From: Ochotona curzoniae
Taxonomy: Eukaryota; Chordata; Mammalia; Lagomorpha; Ochotonidae
DNA length: 64,000 bases
Assembly (NCBI RefSeq): GCF_017591425.1
Contig: NW_024465885.1
Coordinates: 34,294,501 to 34,358,500, forward strand
Reading direction: 5' to 3'
Shown here: piece after piece, positions 11,651 to 24,289 of the stretch
Numbering within the stretch: position 1 is the first letter of the stretch
How the letters are laid out: each line of letters starts with the position of its first letter
Translations under genes and position numbers: made by a program
The notes under the pieces: generated by a model
Seen by the model: only the letters and a program-made list of their open reading frames with translations
Databases searched by the model: none
What the model was told of the DNA's origin: nothing

Positions 11651-12800
11651 CGTACTAAGTGATGAAACCCCCAGAAATGAATCAATTCATCGTTGGCAAA
11701 CAAAGTAAAATCACTTACTGCATAAAGGACAGTTTCTTTAGCAAATTCTTTCAGGAAAATTTGATTTTCACATTCAGAAATATAAAATAAAAATCTACTT
11801 AACACCTTATACGCAAATCAACTCATGGTGGTTCAGGGAGCTAAATATGAGTTAAAACACTTAAATTACTAGAGGGAAACTTATGGGAAAAGCTGGAATA
11901 CTTTGGCATAAGCATAAAGTTCTTGAGAAAGATTGTGTAATCAAAAGCAAGTTCAGAAACAGGAGAATACCTCAAGCTGACGAAACTACACAGCAAAGGA
12001 AAGGCTCACATAGTGTGGCGGTAACCAGCAAACTCGGACACTTATTTTCAAACTATGCATCTGATGGAGGAGTAATATCCAAATATATTAAGAACAACAT
12101 AATCACAGCAAAGACAAAATAATTAATGCAATTAAAATGGACAAAGGGCATGAACTGGCATTGATCAAATGAAGAAATCCAAGCAGCCAACACACATGAA
12201 AAATCCTCAGGATCATAAGTTATTAGGGGAATAAAAATAAAAACTAAGATGCAATTTTACTTTATAGAATGACTATCATTCCAAACAAAATTAAAAATGT
12301 TGATGAGAAAGTGGACAAAATGTACCTACATACACTGCTGGCGGGAGGGGGGAATATAATCTATCACCACTGTTATAGAAGACAGTTCGGGGATTCTTCA
12401 GAGACCTGAAAGAAGAGTTACCTTATGGCCTAATCATCCGCTAGAGGCAGTTTTCCAAACTGAAATGTAATAAGCATTTGAAAGAGTGAGCTGCACATCA
12501 CCTACTTGTTGCAGCTGAATTCACAATAACTGATATATGGATCATTCCAAATGCTTATCAACTAATGACTGCTTAGAGATAATATGGTATTTATAGATGA
12601 TGGGATACTACTAAGCTATTGAAAACAATCATATCTTGCCATTTTAAACAAAATGGATGCAGCCAGAGACCATTATGCTTAGTGAAACAAGCCAGGAGCA
12701 AAAAAAAATCCACTATGTTCTTTGACTTGTGGTAGCTTAGATATATTGTAGCAACAAAATTTAGTATATATGAGTGGAATTGGCTTTTTTGGTTTTGATA
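11650..12800 (+). mobile_element. LINE-1 ORF2 C-terminus and 3' region, sense
   Basis: Sense L1 landmarks in order: CTTATACGCAAATCAACTCA (11809-), CATCTGATGGAGGAGTAATA (12058-), GGACAAAGGGCATGAACTGG (12140-), CACTGCTGGCGGGAGGGG (12335-), GATGGGATACTACTAAGCTATTG (12598-, the ATGGAATACTACTCAGCC landmark) and CCATTATGCTTAGTGAAACA (12671-). There are many frame breaks, so it is not active. It is probably the same insertion event as 10268-11562. Confidence 0.85.
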
Positions 12801-13029
12801 TGGATTGTAGTTCTTACCTATACTCCTGCAGAAGAGTAATGTTTCCTTATTTTACTTATACTCTTCATTTAGTGGGTCATTTCACCTTTTATTGTAAATC
12901 AAATTGAATTTATAGAAAATTAAAAATGAAGGAATGCAGAGGAAAAGAAGAAAACCTGGAGAGGGGATGGGATTTCGTCGCATCCTTAGAACTGTATCTA
13001 TTAAGGATGATGGATGTGTAGAGGTGAAA

Positions 13030-13305
13030 ATTTATCTCAGGGTGTAAGCATCGGATACATGGCCACTCCACCTCTGATCTAGCTCCTTGGCTAACAGTGG
13101 AAAGCAGTTCAAGTGCTTGCATCTCTGCCATCCATGTGGGCAACCCAGATGAAGCTTATGACTCCTGACTTCATCCTGACCCAGAGCTGGCTCTTGTAGC
13201 CATCAGGGGAATGATTCAGAAGATCCGCAGTGTAGTTCTCTTTGTCTAGCATTCTCTTTCTACTGTCTTTTGAAATAAATTAATCTGAAAAATGAATTAT
13301 GTCTA
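13030..13305 (+). repeat. Old C-repeat SINE
   Basis: Sense landmarks: CCACCTCTGATCTAGCTCC (13068-), AACAGTGGAAAGCAG, GCCATCCATGTGGGCAACC, CTCCTGACTTCATCCTGACC, then the CT-rich stretch and TTTTGAAATAAATTAATCTG tail. Diverged, with an uncertain 5' end. Confidence 0.7.
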
Positions 13306-14924
13306 TGAACTACAGCAAATCTGTTCTCACATAATACAAATTAAAGCTGTTTTTGGCAAATACTGTTATTAAGAAAAAAAATTTTAAATGCAATATTTTA
13401 GTGCTCTTATTAAGAGTCCCCGCTGTGCCCACCCCCCAAAAAAAACCAAACATATGCTTTATATTGCAAAACCATTTTGAAGTTGTAGGAATGTGGAGCT
13501 TTGATATGTCTTACATTAAACTGTGAAATAAACACAGTGCATCAGGATTGCTCTCCAAGTCTGAAAGGGAGAAGACAATTTTGTGAACAACATTTTGAAG
13601 AAGTTAAATGTGGAGAATAATACCATACAATAAGGAATATAACTTTTTCTTTGCCAATTCATGATGCAAGATTTAAATGGAAAACTTTAAAGAGCTGGAT
13701 TCTGTGAACTGTCAGATCCCATTCATAAGACAGAAGTGCTGCAAGTTTATAATTATGGTTCAACTGAGTTCCAGAATTGAAAAAAAAATCATTTTGTTTC
13801 AATCTTTACTTAGAGGGCTGATATTGTGATCATTTTCTTATTAAAAAACCTAATTGAAGATGAATTGTTGCTTATTTACTAAAGACTTAGGAACATTGAG
13901 ATTCGTAATGATGGCTGGCTGAAGTACATATTTTTTCTACAGTTTTTATGTATTCAAACAGTTATCCTTTTTATACATTTGTTTCAATGCTATCTCAGGA
14001 AGCAATATTGAACTGGAAAACAACTTGATGAAACAAAGATGAAATAACATTGATTTAAATGTTTCTTTGGTCTAAAAGTGTAAAAGTAAAATTAGATTTC
14101 ATAGCATTTGTTAAAATATAATCATTTTGCAGACAGTTATAAATAGGTTTAAAACTTATGCTTCACAAAATGAATAGCTGATGTTAAGCTCCTATAGGCC
14201 AGTAATGATAATGATAATGGTTACCCTCATCTACTTTTGTAAACATGGAAACGATGTTAAAAATTCTTAATATACCCTGAGAGAATTCTAATATCTTCTT
14301 AAAAATGATAGGATAGATATGAAGTCACTTCTCAACCATGTTTGCTAGTTCCTGGGTATGTATATTCAAGAAGATATGTTGCTTTCACATTTACTTTAGT
14401 AGAGCTAAATAAATGTTAGCAGGATCAAGGTATATTATCTGGATGGAAACAATCTGTGAGAATGGAGTAGTCAAGGATACATAATGAAAGCATTGCTACA
14501 AAATAAAATTATTATATGGAACAAATAGAGAGTGAAAGACAAAGGACCAACCCTTTCCTTCCTGAGCTCAGCTTCCCTTAGTGGTTGTTTTCTGGAAAGT
14601 CAGTCTGTATGTTTGCATCAATGAAATCCATAATTTGTAAACACCCACATTATGTCATGTGAATATGATACAAGGACTTTCTGGGCTAAAAATATCACAG
14701 TACTATGTTTATATACTTTCACTGATGGGGAAATTTACATCGCTATATGTAATATATAATGACAAATGATGTCCTCTCTAGTGACAGCCATAGTTGAAAC
14801 TTAAAATTCATAAACTACACAGTCATACTGTCTGTGTGCCAAGAAGTGAAAAAATATTGAGGAAATACTGCTAATTGTTGGAGCAGTCTCAGAGACCCAT
14901 AGAGTGTTACACTATTTGCTGCAT
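13306..14924. other. AT-rich stretch, nothing recognised
   Basis: Contains short A runs (13375-13382, 13436-13444, 13781-13788) but no assignable repeat, RNA gene or exon. Confidence 0.5.
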
Positions 14925-15135
14925 TTTAAAGTTTTATTTTCAAATGGGAGTAAGAGGGAAGGAAAGAACAGAGAAAAGGACAGACTCGAACAAACACACC
15001 CAGAGGAGAGAAAGAGAATGAGAAAGAGAGCTTCCAATGTTTGGTTTACTGCCCAGGTATCTGCATTAGCTCAAAACCTGAGGGTGGGCCAGGCTGAAAC
15101 AAGAACCCAAGAACACTGAGTCTCTGATATTGGCG
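14925..15135 (-). repeat. Old C-repeat SINE, truncated
   Basis: Antisense: AAAGTTTTATTTTCAAATGG tail, then a GGAAGGAAAGAACAGAG purine-rich tract (rc of the CT-rich 3' part) and a decayed TTTACTGCCCAGGTATC zone. Much of the 5' half is missing or too diverged. Confidence 0.55.
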
Positions 15136-15208
15136 GTAGTGTTTCAAGTGCTTCATCAATGTATTCTAGGCTCCTTTGCAAGATGCTGGATTAGAAATGG
15201 ACGTGATA

Positions 15209-15538
15209 GGGCCCGGCACAGTGGCCTAAGAGATAAAGTGCTTGACCTGAATGTGCTGGAATCCCATATGAGTGCCAGGTCTAAACCAGGCATCTCCACT
15301 TCCCATCCAGCTCCCTGCTTGAGGTCTGGGAAATCTGTCGAGGATGGCTCTGTGCCTTGGGTTTCTGCACCTGCATAGGAGACCTGGAGGAAGTTCCAGG
15401 CTCCTGGCTTCAGATTAGCGCAGTATTGACCATTGTGGTCACTTAGGGAGTGACTCATTTGATGGAAGATCTTCCTCTCTGTCTCTTCTCCTCTCTGTAT
15501 ATCTGACTTTGCAATAGAAATAAAATAAAACTTAAAAA
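15209..15538 (+). repeat. C-repeat SINE, near full length
   Basis: Starts GGGCCCGGCACAGTGGCC, with the ATCCCATATGAGTGCCAGG and TCCCATCCAGCTCCCTGCTT landmarks, CTCTGTATATCTGACTTTG and an AAATAAAATAAAAC tail. Its flanks share a degenerate 11-mer (TGGACGTGATA at 15198 and TAGACTTGATA near 15542), a possible target-site duplication. Confidence 0.9.
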
Positions 15539-16048
15539 GCATAGACTTGATAGTGAAAACATTCCCTTCAATGTCACAGACATGGGTATTTGAAAGTGGC
15601 AGGTTAACCCACTATGCTACCACAATCATCCTAAATACATTTTAAAATATTTTCAGATCATAGGGCAATTTATAAAAGAGCACATGAAAAACCTTATTAA
15701 TGGGGAAGCCGTATAGAAAGGTTTATAAAAACATTATCCAGTTTTCATGTTATTCCTCTAATTTTAAGTATGTCTCACTTTCAAATAAGCAAAGAAAAAA
15801 AAAAGGCTGGCACAAGGAAATTAATAATCTGAATCTAAGACCATGATTTCTTAATTTTATATTTTCTATATCTAGAATAGTACCTAATTTCTTGAAGCAC
15901 TTGGGAAGGCAAAATAGTTTTGGAGAGACATGATACACATGGTGATGAGGGAGGTGGTGGATACTCAGAAATGAGCAATATTGGCTGCAAATATTTGTTT
16001 TCTCTTATTGGACCTGAGACAATTAACGAAGATCAAACATTAAGTTTT

Positions 16049-16262
16049 GGGGGCATAGTGTCACCATGGCACCAAGTAAACTCAGGTAGCACATCAGAGT
16101 TCATGGATTTGATCCATGGCTTGATGTTTTAACTGCAGTCCTAAGAGGAAGCAGTGATGCCTGAAGTGATAGGGGTGCTGATCTCATGTGGGAGACCAGG
16201 ATTGCTTTCATAGTTCCCAGCAATGGAACAAACCCAAGCACTCTTTGAATTAATAAATAAAA
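16049..16262 (+). repeat. Degenerate SINE, probably C-repeat related
   Basis: GGGGGCATAGTGTCACCATGGC start, TCATGTGGGAGACCAGGATTGC, CCCAGCAATGGAACAAACCC and an A-rich end TAATAAATAAAAATG. Several internal segments do not match the family, so this is an old or rearranged copy. Confidence 0.5.
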
Positions 16263-18335
16263 ATGCTTTAGAAAATGAGTCTTGGAAGTTAGATTTTTTT
16301 TCTTATAGACCCTCTTAGATTAAAACCCTCATTCTTTCTCACTCTTTACCAAATTAGGTTGAACTTGGGATATTATGAAATATTTTACTATGATTTAGAG
16401 TAAATCATGAGTATAAAAAGAGCCGTGGTATTAAATACATTTATAGAAAGACAAATTGAAGCATTTGAAATTCAGTGTTAATATTTTATTACAACTACAG
16501 CTTATCTAGCACCTAATCTTATACCAGAAATGAAGTGTCCTTGTTTTTAATGTATTATGAATCTTCATCAAGTAAAATTTCATATTACACATATTAGCAG
16601 AAAGCACATTTAAAAATCTTCTGGTGGATCTGTAATTATAGTTTTGATAATTTAGTTTATATAAATGAAAGTTGGACACTAGTATGTAACTTGTAATAAG
16701 AACTAAACAGGAATTAGATGACTGGCAAGTAGTTAAGTATTAAAATAACTGACAGGTGGTATAGGACAAAAAGAGAACTTAATGGGCCTTAATGAATATG
16801 GTTTATAAAAAGAGACTTCAAATGTAATCCAATGATTAAAAAAAATCAAAGCCAACATTTCAGAATTCTGAACAAGCTTGTGATTCATGGTATCTAAAAG
16901 TTACCTGCTAGAATATTAACCAAGAATGTGGAATCTCATATTTAAAACCTATATTTGAAATTGAGAACTTGTCACACCCTATTTGTGTATTTGATCTTTT
17001 TCATCTTTTGTCAGGTTCTCTTTTAGTTCCAATTCAAATGTTAGCTTCTCATTTCAGAATAATATAAGATAATCTTCCACAATTAGCAGATTCCTATTTC
17101 AAAATTTTCTCAGAAGTCCTATTTAGTGTTTAACAAACATTAAGCATGCAGTAACTGTGGATATGGCAATGTACAAATTCTCACAGATATGAAAAGGCAC
17201 ATTCTTTCCCAGACAGTTTGATGTTGAATATTTGAGTATAAGTATTAATTATTTATTAGGTAGCAAAATGATTTTTAAAATGTCTTTTCAAATGTCAACT
17301 GTAAATATGAGGTCTTCTGAGATTTAATCAAAATTGTGAATAAATTTAAAAATCATTTTGTACCAAAATAAACTGACCTCTGAATTTCCTTTTTTCTATA
17401 AATTTGTGATCACTTTCCACAAGGAGGCAATGTATTTTAAATAGCATTCTTATAAAAATAATTTTAATTTATTCAAACACTTTAAGATTTACATAATAAA
17501 AAAATGATCATAAGTAAGACTCCAAAGTATTGCCAAGGAAATCTGGATGGATTCAAGCCAGCATAGGCTGTGGCCTGGCTTGCTTTGTCTCACTTCAACA
17601 CCTACTAATGGTCTTCTTTACGGAAATCATATCATGGTAAAGAGGAACCCTACTAGTTGAAAAAGCTTTGCAGGCACTTGTAGGTACACTCCAGTTTTCA
17701 CTGAGAATCACTGAAGAATCTCAAGTTGGAAAATTCAGGATCTAAATGAAGATGTCAACTGTTCTGTTTACTTCTAAACCTCCCAAAACTTCAGGCAGTT
17801 AAATCAGGATATGTCATTGAAAGAATGCATTTGTTTGTTGATTTGAAAAATAGTAACAGTGAAGGAAAAATAAAATATAGGTATTATTTATTATATGGAA
17901 TAAAGTTGTAGCTATATGAGACATTGTAAATAAGTCAATGGTATTAAGACAGCGTAGAAGAATACTGATAAAAAGAATCCGCAACTTGAATATTTTGGGG
18001 AATCATATTCTGTTTTATAGGCAGTGATCCAATAGATGGATGATATTTCTCTATATAACTAAAGCTTTCAAATAAATACATTTTAAAAGGCAAAAAAAAA
18101 AAGTTATATGGGGTGTGTTATAATAGAAAACTAAGAAATTCTCCTGATTTTAGAAACAAAAGCAAAACACAGAAACGGAAAAATTATAGGAAGAGGACAA
18201 AAAGGGGTCAAAAGAAGAGAATTAGCACTTATTAAATATGAGTCTCAAAAGAAAATATGAAAGAAACATGAGAAAAGTGTCTACAAAAAACGTATTTTCT
18301 ATAGCTAAGTTAGAACATGTGATTTAGATTATTGT
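16263..18335. other. AT-rich stretch, nothing recognised
   Basis: No repeat or exon could be assigned, and all frames are short. Confidence 0.5.
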
Positions 18336-19490
18336 TGTGGGATAGGCAGTTAGTTCAGGGTCTCCATCTTGGAAGCCACTCTCCCAATACCACCTATAGT
18401 CCCTTCTGCCCACTTGTGACACTCACCTATCATCACCTAGAATCTGAGAGGGGCAATATTGTATTGTTTTATTGTATTGTTGCAAGTCCCCATAAAGTCC
18501 CATGCTAGAGAGTGAGTCGCTTTCTTGTAATATGCTTCCATTGCTCTGGTGCTCTAAGTTTGCCTCCCCAACACCTGCTTGTCCTCTGGATTTCCATGGA
18601 CAGACTCTGAAGACAGGTAGTCCCTGAGCATGGCCACTATGTTTCTGTATTCCTCCTGACCCTCTCTTCATTGCTTGGTGGGACAGAAAAGATGCTAATG
18701 CTAAGATGTTTTGCATTTCTCATTTGTGTACTTTCAAGAGTTCCAGGAGAGGTGAAGCCTAGCAGTAATGGTGTTTGGGCAAAGAGGCCAGGGAAAGGTG
18801 AATGTCTGCAGCTTTCCAAGTGTGCCCAGGTTTTTCACTGTATATCCCTTAGGGTAACTTTTGCTGGAGCTAAGACATAGGTCTCCAGTTTAACAAATGG
18901 ACCTCACTCAGATGTATACTGATTTTTCATTTGAGGACTCAGTAGACATAAAGCTCTCTGCATCCAGTTATTTACATACTGACTGTTGCTGTTTTCATTG
19001 AAATGATGTGGGTCTGCCCTGTACAAAACCACCTCTTTTTTTTTAAAAAAGATTTATTTATTTTTATTACAAAGTCAGATATACAGAGGAGGAGAGACAG
19101 AGAAGAAGATCTTCCGTCCGATGATTTATTCCCCAAGTGAGCACAATGGCCAGGCTTTGGGTCGTCCTCAACTGCTTTCCCAAGCCACAAGCAGGGAGCT
19201 GGATGGGAAGTGGAACTGCTGGGATTAGAACCACACTCACATGGGATCACAGCATGTTCAAGGCGAAGACTTTAGCCACTAGGCCACACCACCAGGCCCT
19301 ACAGAACCACCTCTTAACTCAGAGGCCCTTCCTTTCCAGGGATCTGTCTCACCTTTTGTCGTTGTTTCTTCCTGACCCTACTACCACCTCTGAGAACTCT
19401 TTCCCATTCAAACCATATTTCTTCCATCTCTTGCTTACCAGAAAATGTTATCCTAATTTCTTGGAAGAAACAAAAGCCCAAACAATACAC
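18336..19490. other. Unclassified GC-richer block split by a SINE
   Basis: Base composition rises from about 18336 and falls again near 19490. A SINE at 19038-19300 interrupts it; removing the SINE and one duplicated 15-mer rejoins the block. It includes TCTCCATCTTGGAAGCC near 18359 and CT-rich stretches. It might be an old LTR, another transposon or unique DNA; I could not find matching ends. Confidence 0.3.
19038..19300 (-). repeat. C-repeat SINE with target-site duplication
   Basis: Antisense: TTTTAAAAAAGATTTATTTA tail, AGATATACAGAGGAGGAGAG, GCAGGGAGCTGGATGGGAAG, a B box rc GGATTAGAACC and CCAGGCCCT end. The flanking 15-mers ACAAAACCACCTCTT (19023-19037) and ACAGAACCACCTCTT (19301-19315) differ at one base and define the insertion. 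Confidence 0.93.
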
Positions 19491-19493
19491 ACA

Positions 19494-19515
19494 TAATCAA
19501 TCAATCAATCAATAA
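19494..19515. repeat. (ATCA)n microsatellite
   Basis: About five ATCA/AATC units in a row, followed by AATAAGG. Confidence 0.9.
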
Positions 19516-19911
19516 GGAGACTGCTGTGTTTCTCCCTATCTAAACATATTTACTTCAAATCTTTCTCTTTAACAGCTGTTTCAAATAAGATTTCACAGCA
19601 AGCCTTCAGGACTTCCTGACTTTTGTGTTTTTCTAAGCTGTAGCTATAAAGATTGTTTCTTAATGGATTTATTTCTCATTTCCCCTTACTGGTTGGCAGG
19701 TATCCTGATATATATTATTTATAACTCTATCTGTATCTCTATATCTATATCTATATAATTGTTATATTAAGTGAGCTACTGAAGGAGAGAGAAAAGGAGA
19801 GAAACCCGAAGGTTTTTTGTTTGTCTGTTTGTTTGGAACACTTCTTGGGAATCAGATGTTTTAAAGAGATTTCCAGGTTAAGAGAAAGAGAAGTAACATA
19901 TATGAGACATC

Positions 19912-20045
19912 TATCACTCTTTCACGGAAGAAGAACCAAGTTTCAAGGAGATTAAGTAAGCTGCCAGCTGTATGCAGCTACACAGAGATATGGCTTGGGT
20001 TTGAATGCATTTCTACTTCCTGCAACGGTCCACACTCAAACTCCT
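19912..20045 (+). repeat. MIR SINE fragment
   Basis: Matches the ancient mammalian MIR core: AGGAGATTAAGTAAGCTGCC, a degraded CACAGCTA equivalent (GCAGCTACACAGAGATATGG), and GGTTTGAATGCATTTCTACTTCC. Heavily diverged, as expected for this family. Confidence 0.7.
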
Positions 20046-21096
20046 GTATTCGCCATACACTACAAATTTGTTCAGAAGTGCTGGGGCATAAATCCAGACC
20101 TCTGATCCCAAAACTGCTTCACTTGCTGCTCCCATTTCAGGCTTCAAATCAAACGCTTTTGTGTTAGATGATAGGAAAAGAGAACAATATCAGCTTAAAA
20201 AAAGAAAAAGGAAAACCACTCTGGTTATCAGCACTGCTTTGAAGCTGGAAAAACAATCCTGACTTTTACAACTACATAAAATCATAGAAGCCACAGTTAA
20301 CATTAGCTACACAATATTTGGAATATATGATGAGTTTCTTAAGCTTTCGCGCAATACAGATACCAAATTTGTCCAGAGGGAAAATAAGGCAATATTTCCT
20401 ATTAAACAGATTATTATAATAATCTGAAATTTTGAAAGAATATTATGATTTCGGGTCTAAGGAAAATAAAATAATACATATTTTCAAATTAAGTATGGGG
20501 GAAAAATCTCATCTATTGGCTAAATGTATTGAAGTCAATTTTGTCCTTACTCTCCATTTTGCTATTTTAAAATAATGTTTTATAAATGAAGTTCTTAAAT
20601 ATAGTTAGTTCTATATTGCAAGAGTTTCTTTGAGAATAGAGTTATTCATTCTGTGATAACTAATTTCCAAAAGTAGTGACTAAACACCAGGAGAACTTGA
20701 TGACATTGAAAGATCAAAATTTGCCTCAGGTTTGCAATGGTAACTGTTACACTGATGCTTTTGTTGTTATTTTTAATGATCTCTCATTGAAGGGATTTCA
20801 CATCTTTGGTTGGCTATAGATGCCACGTTTACCATGTTTTAATCTGTGTAAATTTCTCCTAGTAGTCAATGCATCTTGCTACTAGTTGCTTTGTCATAAT
20901 TTTTTTAGGCACACAGGAGACATGCAAACTTTCTGAGCATCCCTCTGCCTTTTTAATAGTCAAAGAAGGCATTATGAGGAAGACGTGCCAGATGGTGAAA
21001 ATTTTTATCATGCCAAAGCATTATGAAAGAATATATTGAAAATCATTGGAGTATTGTATTCTACTTTGTCTTTGCATGTTAAGAGAAATAGGAAGC
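20046..21096. other. AT-rich stretch, nothing recognised
   Basis: No assignable repeat, RNA gene or exon. Confidence 0.5.
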
Positions 21097-21098
21097 AA

Positions 21099-21131
<33 letters not shown>

Positions 21132-21135
21132 AAAA
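21097..21135. repeat. (AAC)n microsatellite
   Basis: About 11 AAC units ending in an A run. It gives a spurious poly-asparagine frame. It lies at the 5' edge of an L1 fragment. Confidence 0.97.
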
Positions 21136-21137
21136 GC

Positions 21138-22990
21138 CTGTAAAATTGACAAACTGTTGGCCCAATCTCTAAAGGAGGGCTATCTGATCAAGATAAATAA
21201 AATCATAGATCAAAAAATCAATCTTGCAACTTATCACAGAAACAGAAAATAATTGGAAATTTTTATAAGCAGCTATAAGCAATATGGCAACACACTGATC
21301 AATCTATAAGGAACAGTTAGATTTATGAATACATAAAATTTGCAAAACTAGAAGCAGAAAGACACAGAAAGCCTGAGTATACCAGTAAACAAATCTGAGG
21401 TTGAAAAGTAAAGAACTGAGGTTGAGTAGTGAAGAAGGGCCCTCCTCCCACACCCACACACAGAAAAAAACAAGGATCAGGAGTTGTCCCTGTTGAATTC
21501 TACCAAACTTTTAAGTTAACAACTAATCTCAATTTTTCTTAAAATATTCAAAAGTATTGGGAGTAAGGTCTCCCAAATCCTTCTACATTGCCAGCATTAT
21601 ACTCAGCTACAAGCCATACATGTTGAGAGAGAAAGAGAGACAGAAAGAGAACTACAGAACAATGCACTTGATGAGCAATGATGCAAAACACCTCAAAGAA
21701 ATACTAGCAAATTAAATTTAACAACACAACAAAAACAACAAAATCATCTATCCAGTTGAAGTGGGATTTATTCCAGGGGTAGTTCAACAAATGGAAATCA
21801 ATACATAGGATAGATCAATCACATCAGCAAAATGAAGGATAAAACAATCTGATTATTTCAATAGATGCAAAGAAAGCATTTGATGAAATTCAGCATTGAT
21901 TCATGGTACAAAAATTTTTTTAGATGAATATAGAAAAAACAAATGCCAACGTAACCAAGGTAATATGTGACAAATCCATAGACATTAGCATGGTGAATGG
22001 AAAAAACTTGGAAGTACTTCCACTACGATTTGGAACCAGACGATTATGCTGGTTGTCACCATTACTATTCAGTAGAGTTCTGAAAGATTTAGACAGGGAT
22101 TGTAAGCAAGAAAAAGAATTCAAAGGGAGGAAAATTAGAAAGAAGAGAGTGAGATGATCCCTGTTTGCAGCTGACATCCTTTACAATGTGGAATGAAATG
22201 ACTCGACCAGAGCAATCGGAACTCAACAGAGTTCAGCACAAGTGCAGGAAAAAAAAAAAAACTCAACATACACACACAAACAGCATTCTTATAAATCAGC
22301 AGTGCTTTGCCTGGGAAAAGATTTGTAACTTTAGTGCAATCCTCAGTAGCCACAAAACAAGTAAATGTCTTTGGATGCATTTAACAAAAGATTTGAAAAA
22401 AAATCTGTGCAATGAAAATTATATTAGAATCTCATATTTTCTAATTTGGAGCCCTAATTAAATATGAGTATTTAACACTGCATTGTATACTATGAAAGTA
22501 AAAATTCAATTGGGAGGATTGATATTAACATTCTGGATTTGTTTATTACTCAAAGAACGAAAGGGAATTATGGAAATGCTGTCTTGATAAATATTTTTTT
22601 TAGAATGAAGAGAGATAATTAGAAAAAATTTTAATTTTCTGGAGAGAATGCCAGTTAATCTGGTACATCATATGGAACACATGACTTTGAAGATTCTATG
22701 CGCAAACTATCTCACAATCAGTGCCCATATTGTACAAGGTTATAAAAGCTCAGTGGGAAATCATTGAAACTGTGATAGTGGTGGGTTATAAGTTTCAAAT
22801 TATTTCCAGGAATAAACCCAATGCTTCAAATAATTTAGGCCTAGAAGATAGTTTCAAGATTAACCTGTTTTATTCTTGGTGTGATTGACTACCTTAAAAT
22901 TTTGTACCAACACTAAAAACATGCATTCAACCATAAACACCAAAAGCAATCTGAACATTTCTACAAAATAGTATCAAGTTGAATGAATTA
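21138..22990 (+). mobile_element. LINE-1 ORF2 fragment, sense, decayed
   Basis: Sense ORF2 landmarks in order: TTGACAAACTGTTGGCCC; GAATTCTACCAAACTTTTAAG (21495-); GAAGTGGGATTTATTCCAGG (21759-); TCAATAGATGCAAAGAAAGC (21859-). Around 21925-22157 one frame keeps RT-like GTRRLCWLSPLLF, the decayed form of the GTRQGCPLSPLLF motif. TTTGCAGCTGACATC (22164-) is the FADD site with its second Asp codon still readable in another frame. Later ORF2 text continues to about 22960. Several frameshifts and stops make it inactive, and the 5' end is truncated. Confidence 0.87.
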
Positions 22991-24289
22991 TTATGTCATC
23001 ATGGTGTTACAATGATTAAATATTAAAGAAAAGCAAAAAAAAACATGCTAGAACTCTTAGAGAGCAGCAATAAAATAGAAATTACAGCTCAAGGCATTAT
23101 ATTTGAGCATACACACATGTAGAAGTGGAGGAGGGTGGAAAGGGCAAATCCCTGTGTCCATGGAACCGCACTGTGGAGAAAAAAAGAGATGGGGCAGTGT
23201 ATAAGAAGCAGCACATGATATATTTTAAATAATTACATACTAATAAGACACAAGAATGAAACAAAGCAAAACATTGACAGATCATTTTAACATAACTGAT
23301 TAAATGAAAGGGATTTTAATGAACAAACTGAATCATGGTGACAACAAATAATTCACAAAACTCATTGTTAGTGGACCATCCATGTGTTCGATCTAATTGG
23401 AGATGTAGGAACTCAGAATTTAATAAAAAGGCAAAACAAAAGTCTCTTATTTGAAAAGTAGACAATTGCTCACATTGTAGCTGATTTTTCAATTGGCAGA
23501 CAAATTCTGATGGGAAATTAGGTGTGAATTTCACAATCAATGGAGACCAAACATTGGCAATGTCTCAAAAAGCTTTAGTAGGAATATCATAATCAAGTGA
23601 TGGGAAAATGATAAATCCTGGAGGCAGTTAATTTCCAGTACAAATAGAATGAGTAAGTTACCTAATAAGTGGAATTAGCAATTCAACATTAAAGTTACAT
23701 TATAGATGTAGTAGACATAATTTATAGCTGCTAAAGCACATTAGCTGTTGTGTTTCTTTCCTCTTGCTAATTGGCCATAGTGAACCACCATCTCCTCTCG
23801 CTAATGCATATAATGCACAGGGTCCTGATGCAGATTGTTAAGGTATCTCCTTTGTGTTAGAACATGAGTGGAACATCACAAACTCTTTTTAAAGAGCTAT
23901 TCAGTTTCAAATAAATTGACTAACCATCGTGCTCTGTTAGCTTTATCATGGTCACACGTTTAGCTTCTCTTCTTAAAAATGACAAGTTCATCAGATTCTT
24001 TGTGAATCTTATGAATCAGCCCACATTCAGTCATCCTGAAATATTTGCAGGGATTAAGAACACTCATGTTGCCAGAAAAGCTCAGCAGGTTCTTACCTCA
24101 GATTAATATAGAAAATAAAAGCCACAAACTGATTGCAGAGAAGTTGATTTGCAAAGTGGCCAGGTGAAAGTAGAGGGTAGGGGAAAGCGCCTCCTGAGAG
24201 AGAGGGAGACACCTAAGCCTTGAGGCAAGGTTTTGGGATTTTGCTTCAATAGTAAAAATATTCTATTTTGTGTTATGCTACAGTTCCAT
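22991..24289. other. Stretch without a recognised feature
   Basis: Possibly more decayed L1 at its start (GCAGCAATAAAATAGAAATT near 23065), but this could not be confirmed. No exon or RNA gene seen. Confidence 0.4.

Noticed and set aside
11593..11805. Frame ending in a (CV)n tract, and similar (TH)n and (CV)n frames at 27813-28085 and 59731-59961
   Set aside because: Translations of AC/GT microsatellites.
15156..15542. 128-codon antisense frame
   Set aside because: Antisense translation of the SINE at 15209-15538.
21046..21252. Poly-asparagine frame
   Set aside because: Produced by the (AAC)n microsatellite next to an L1.
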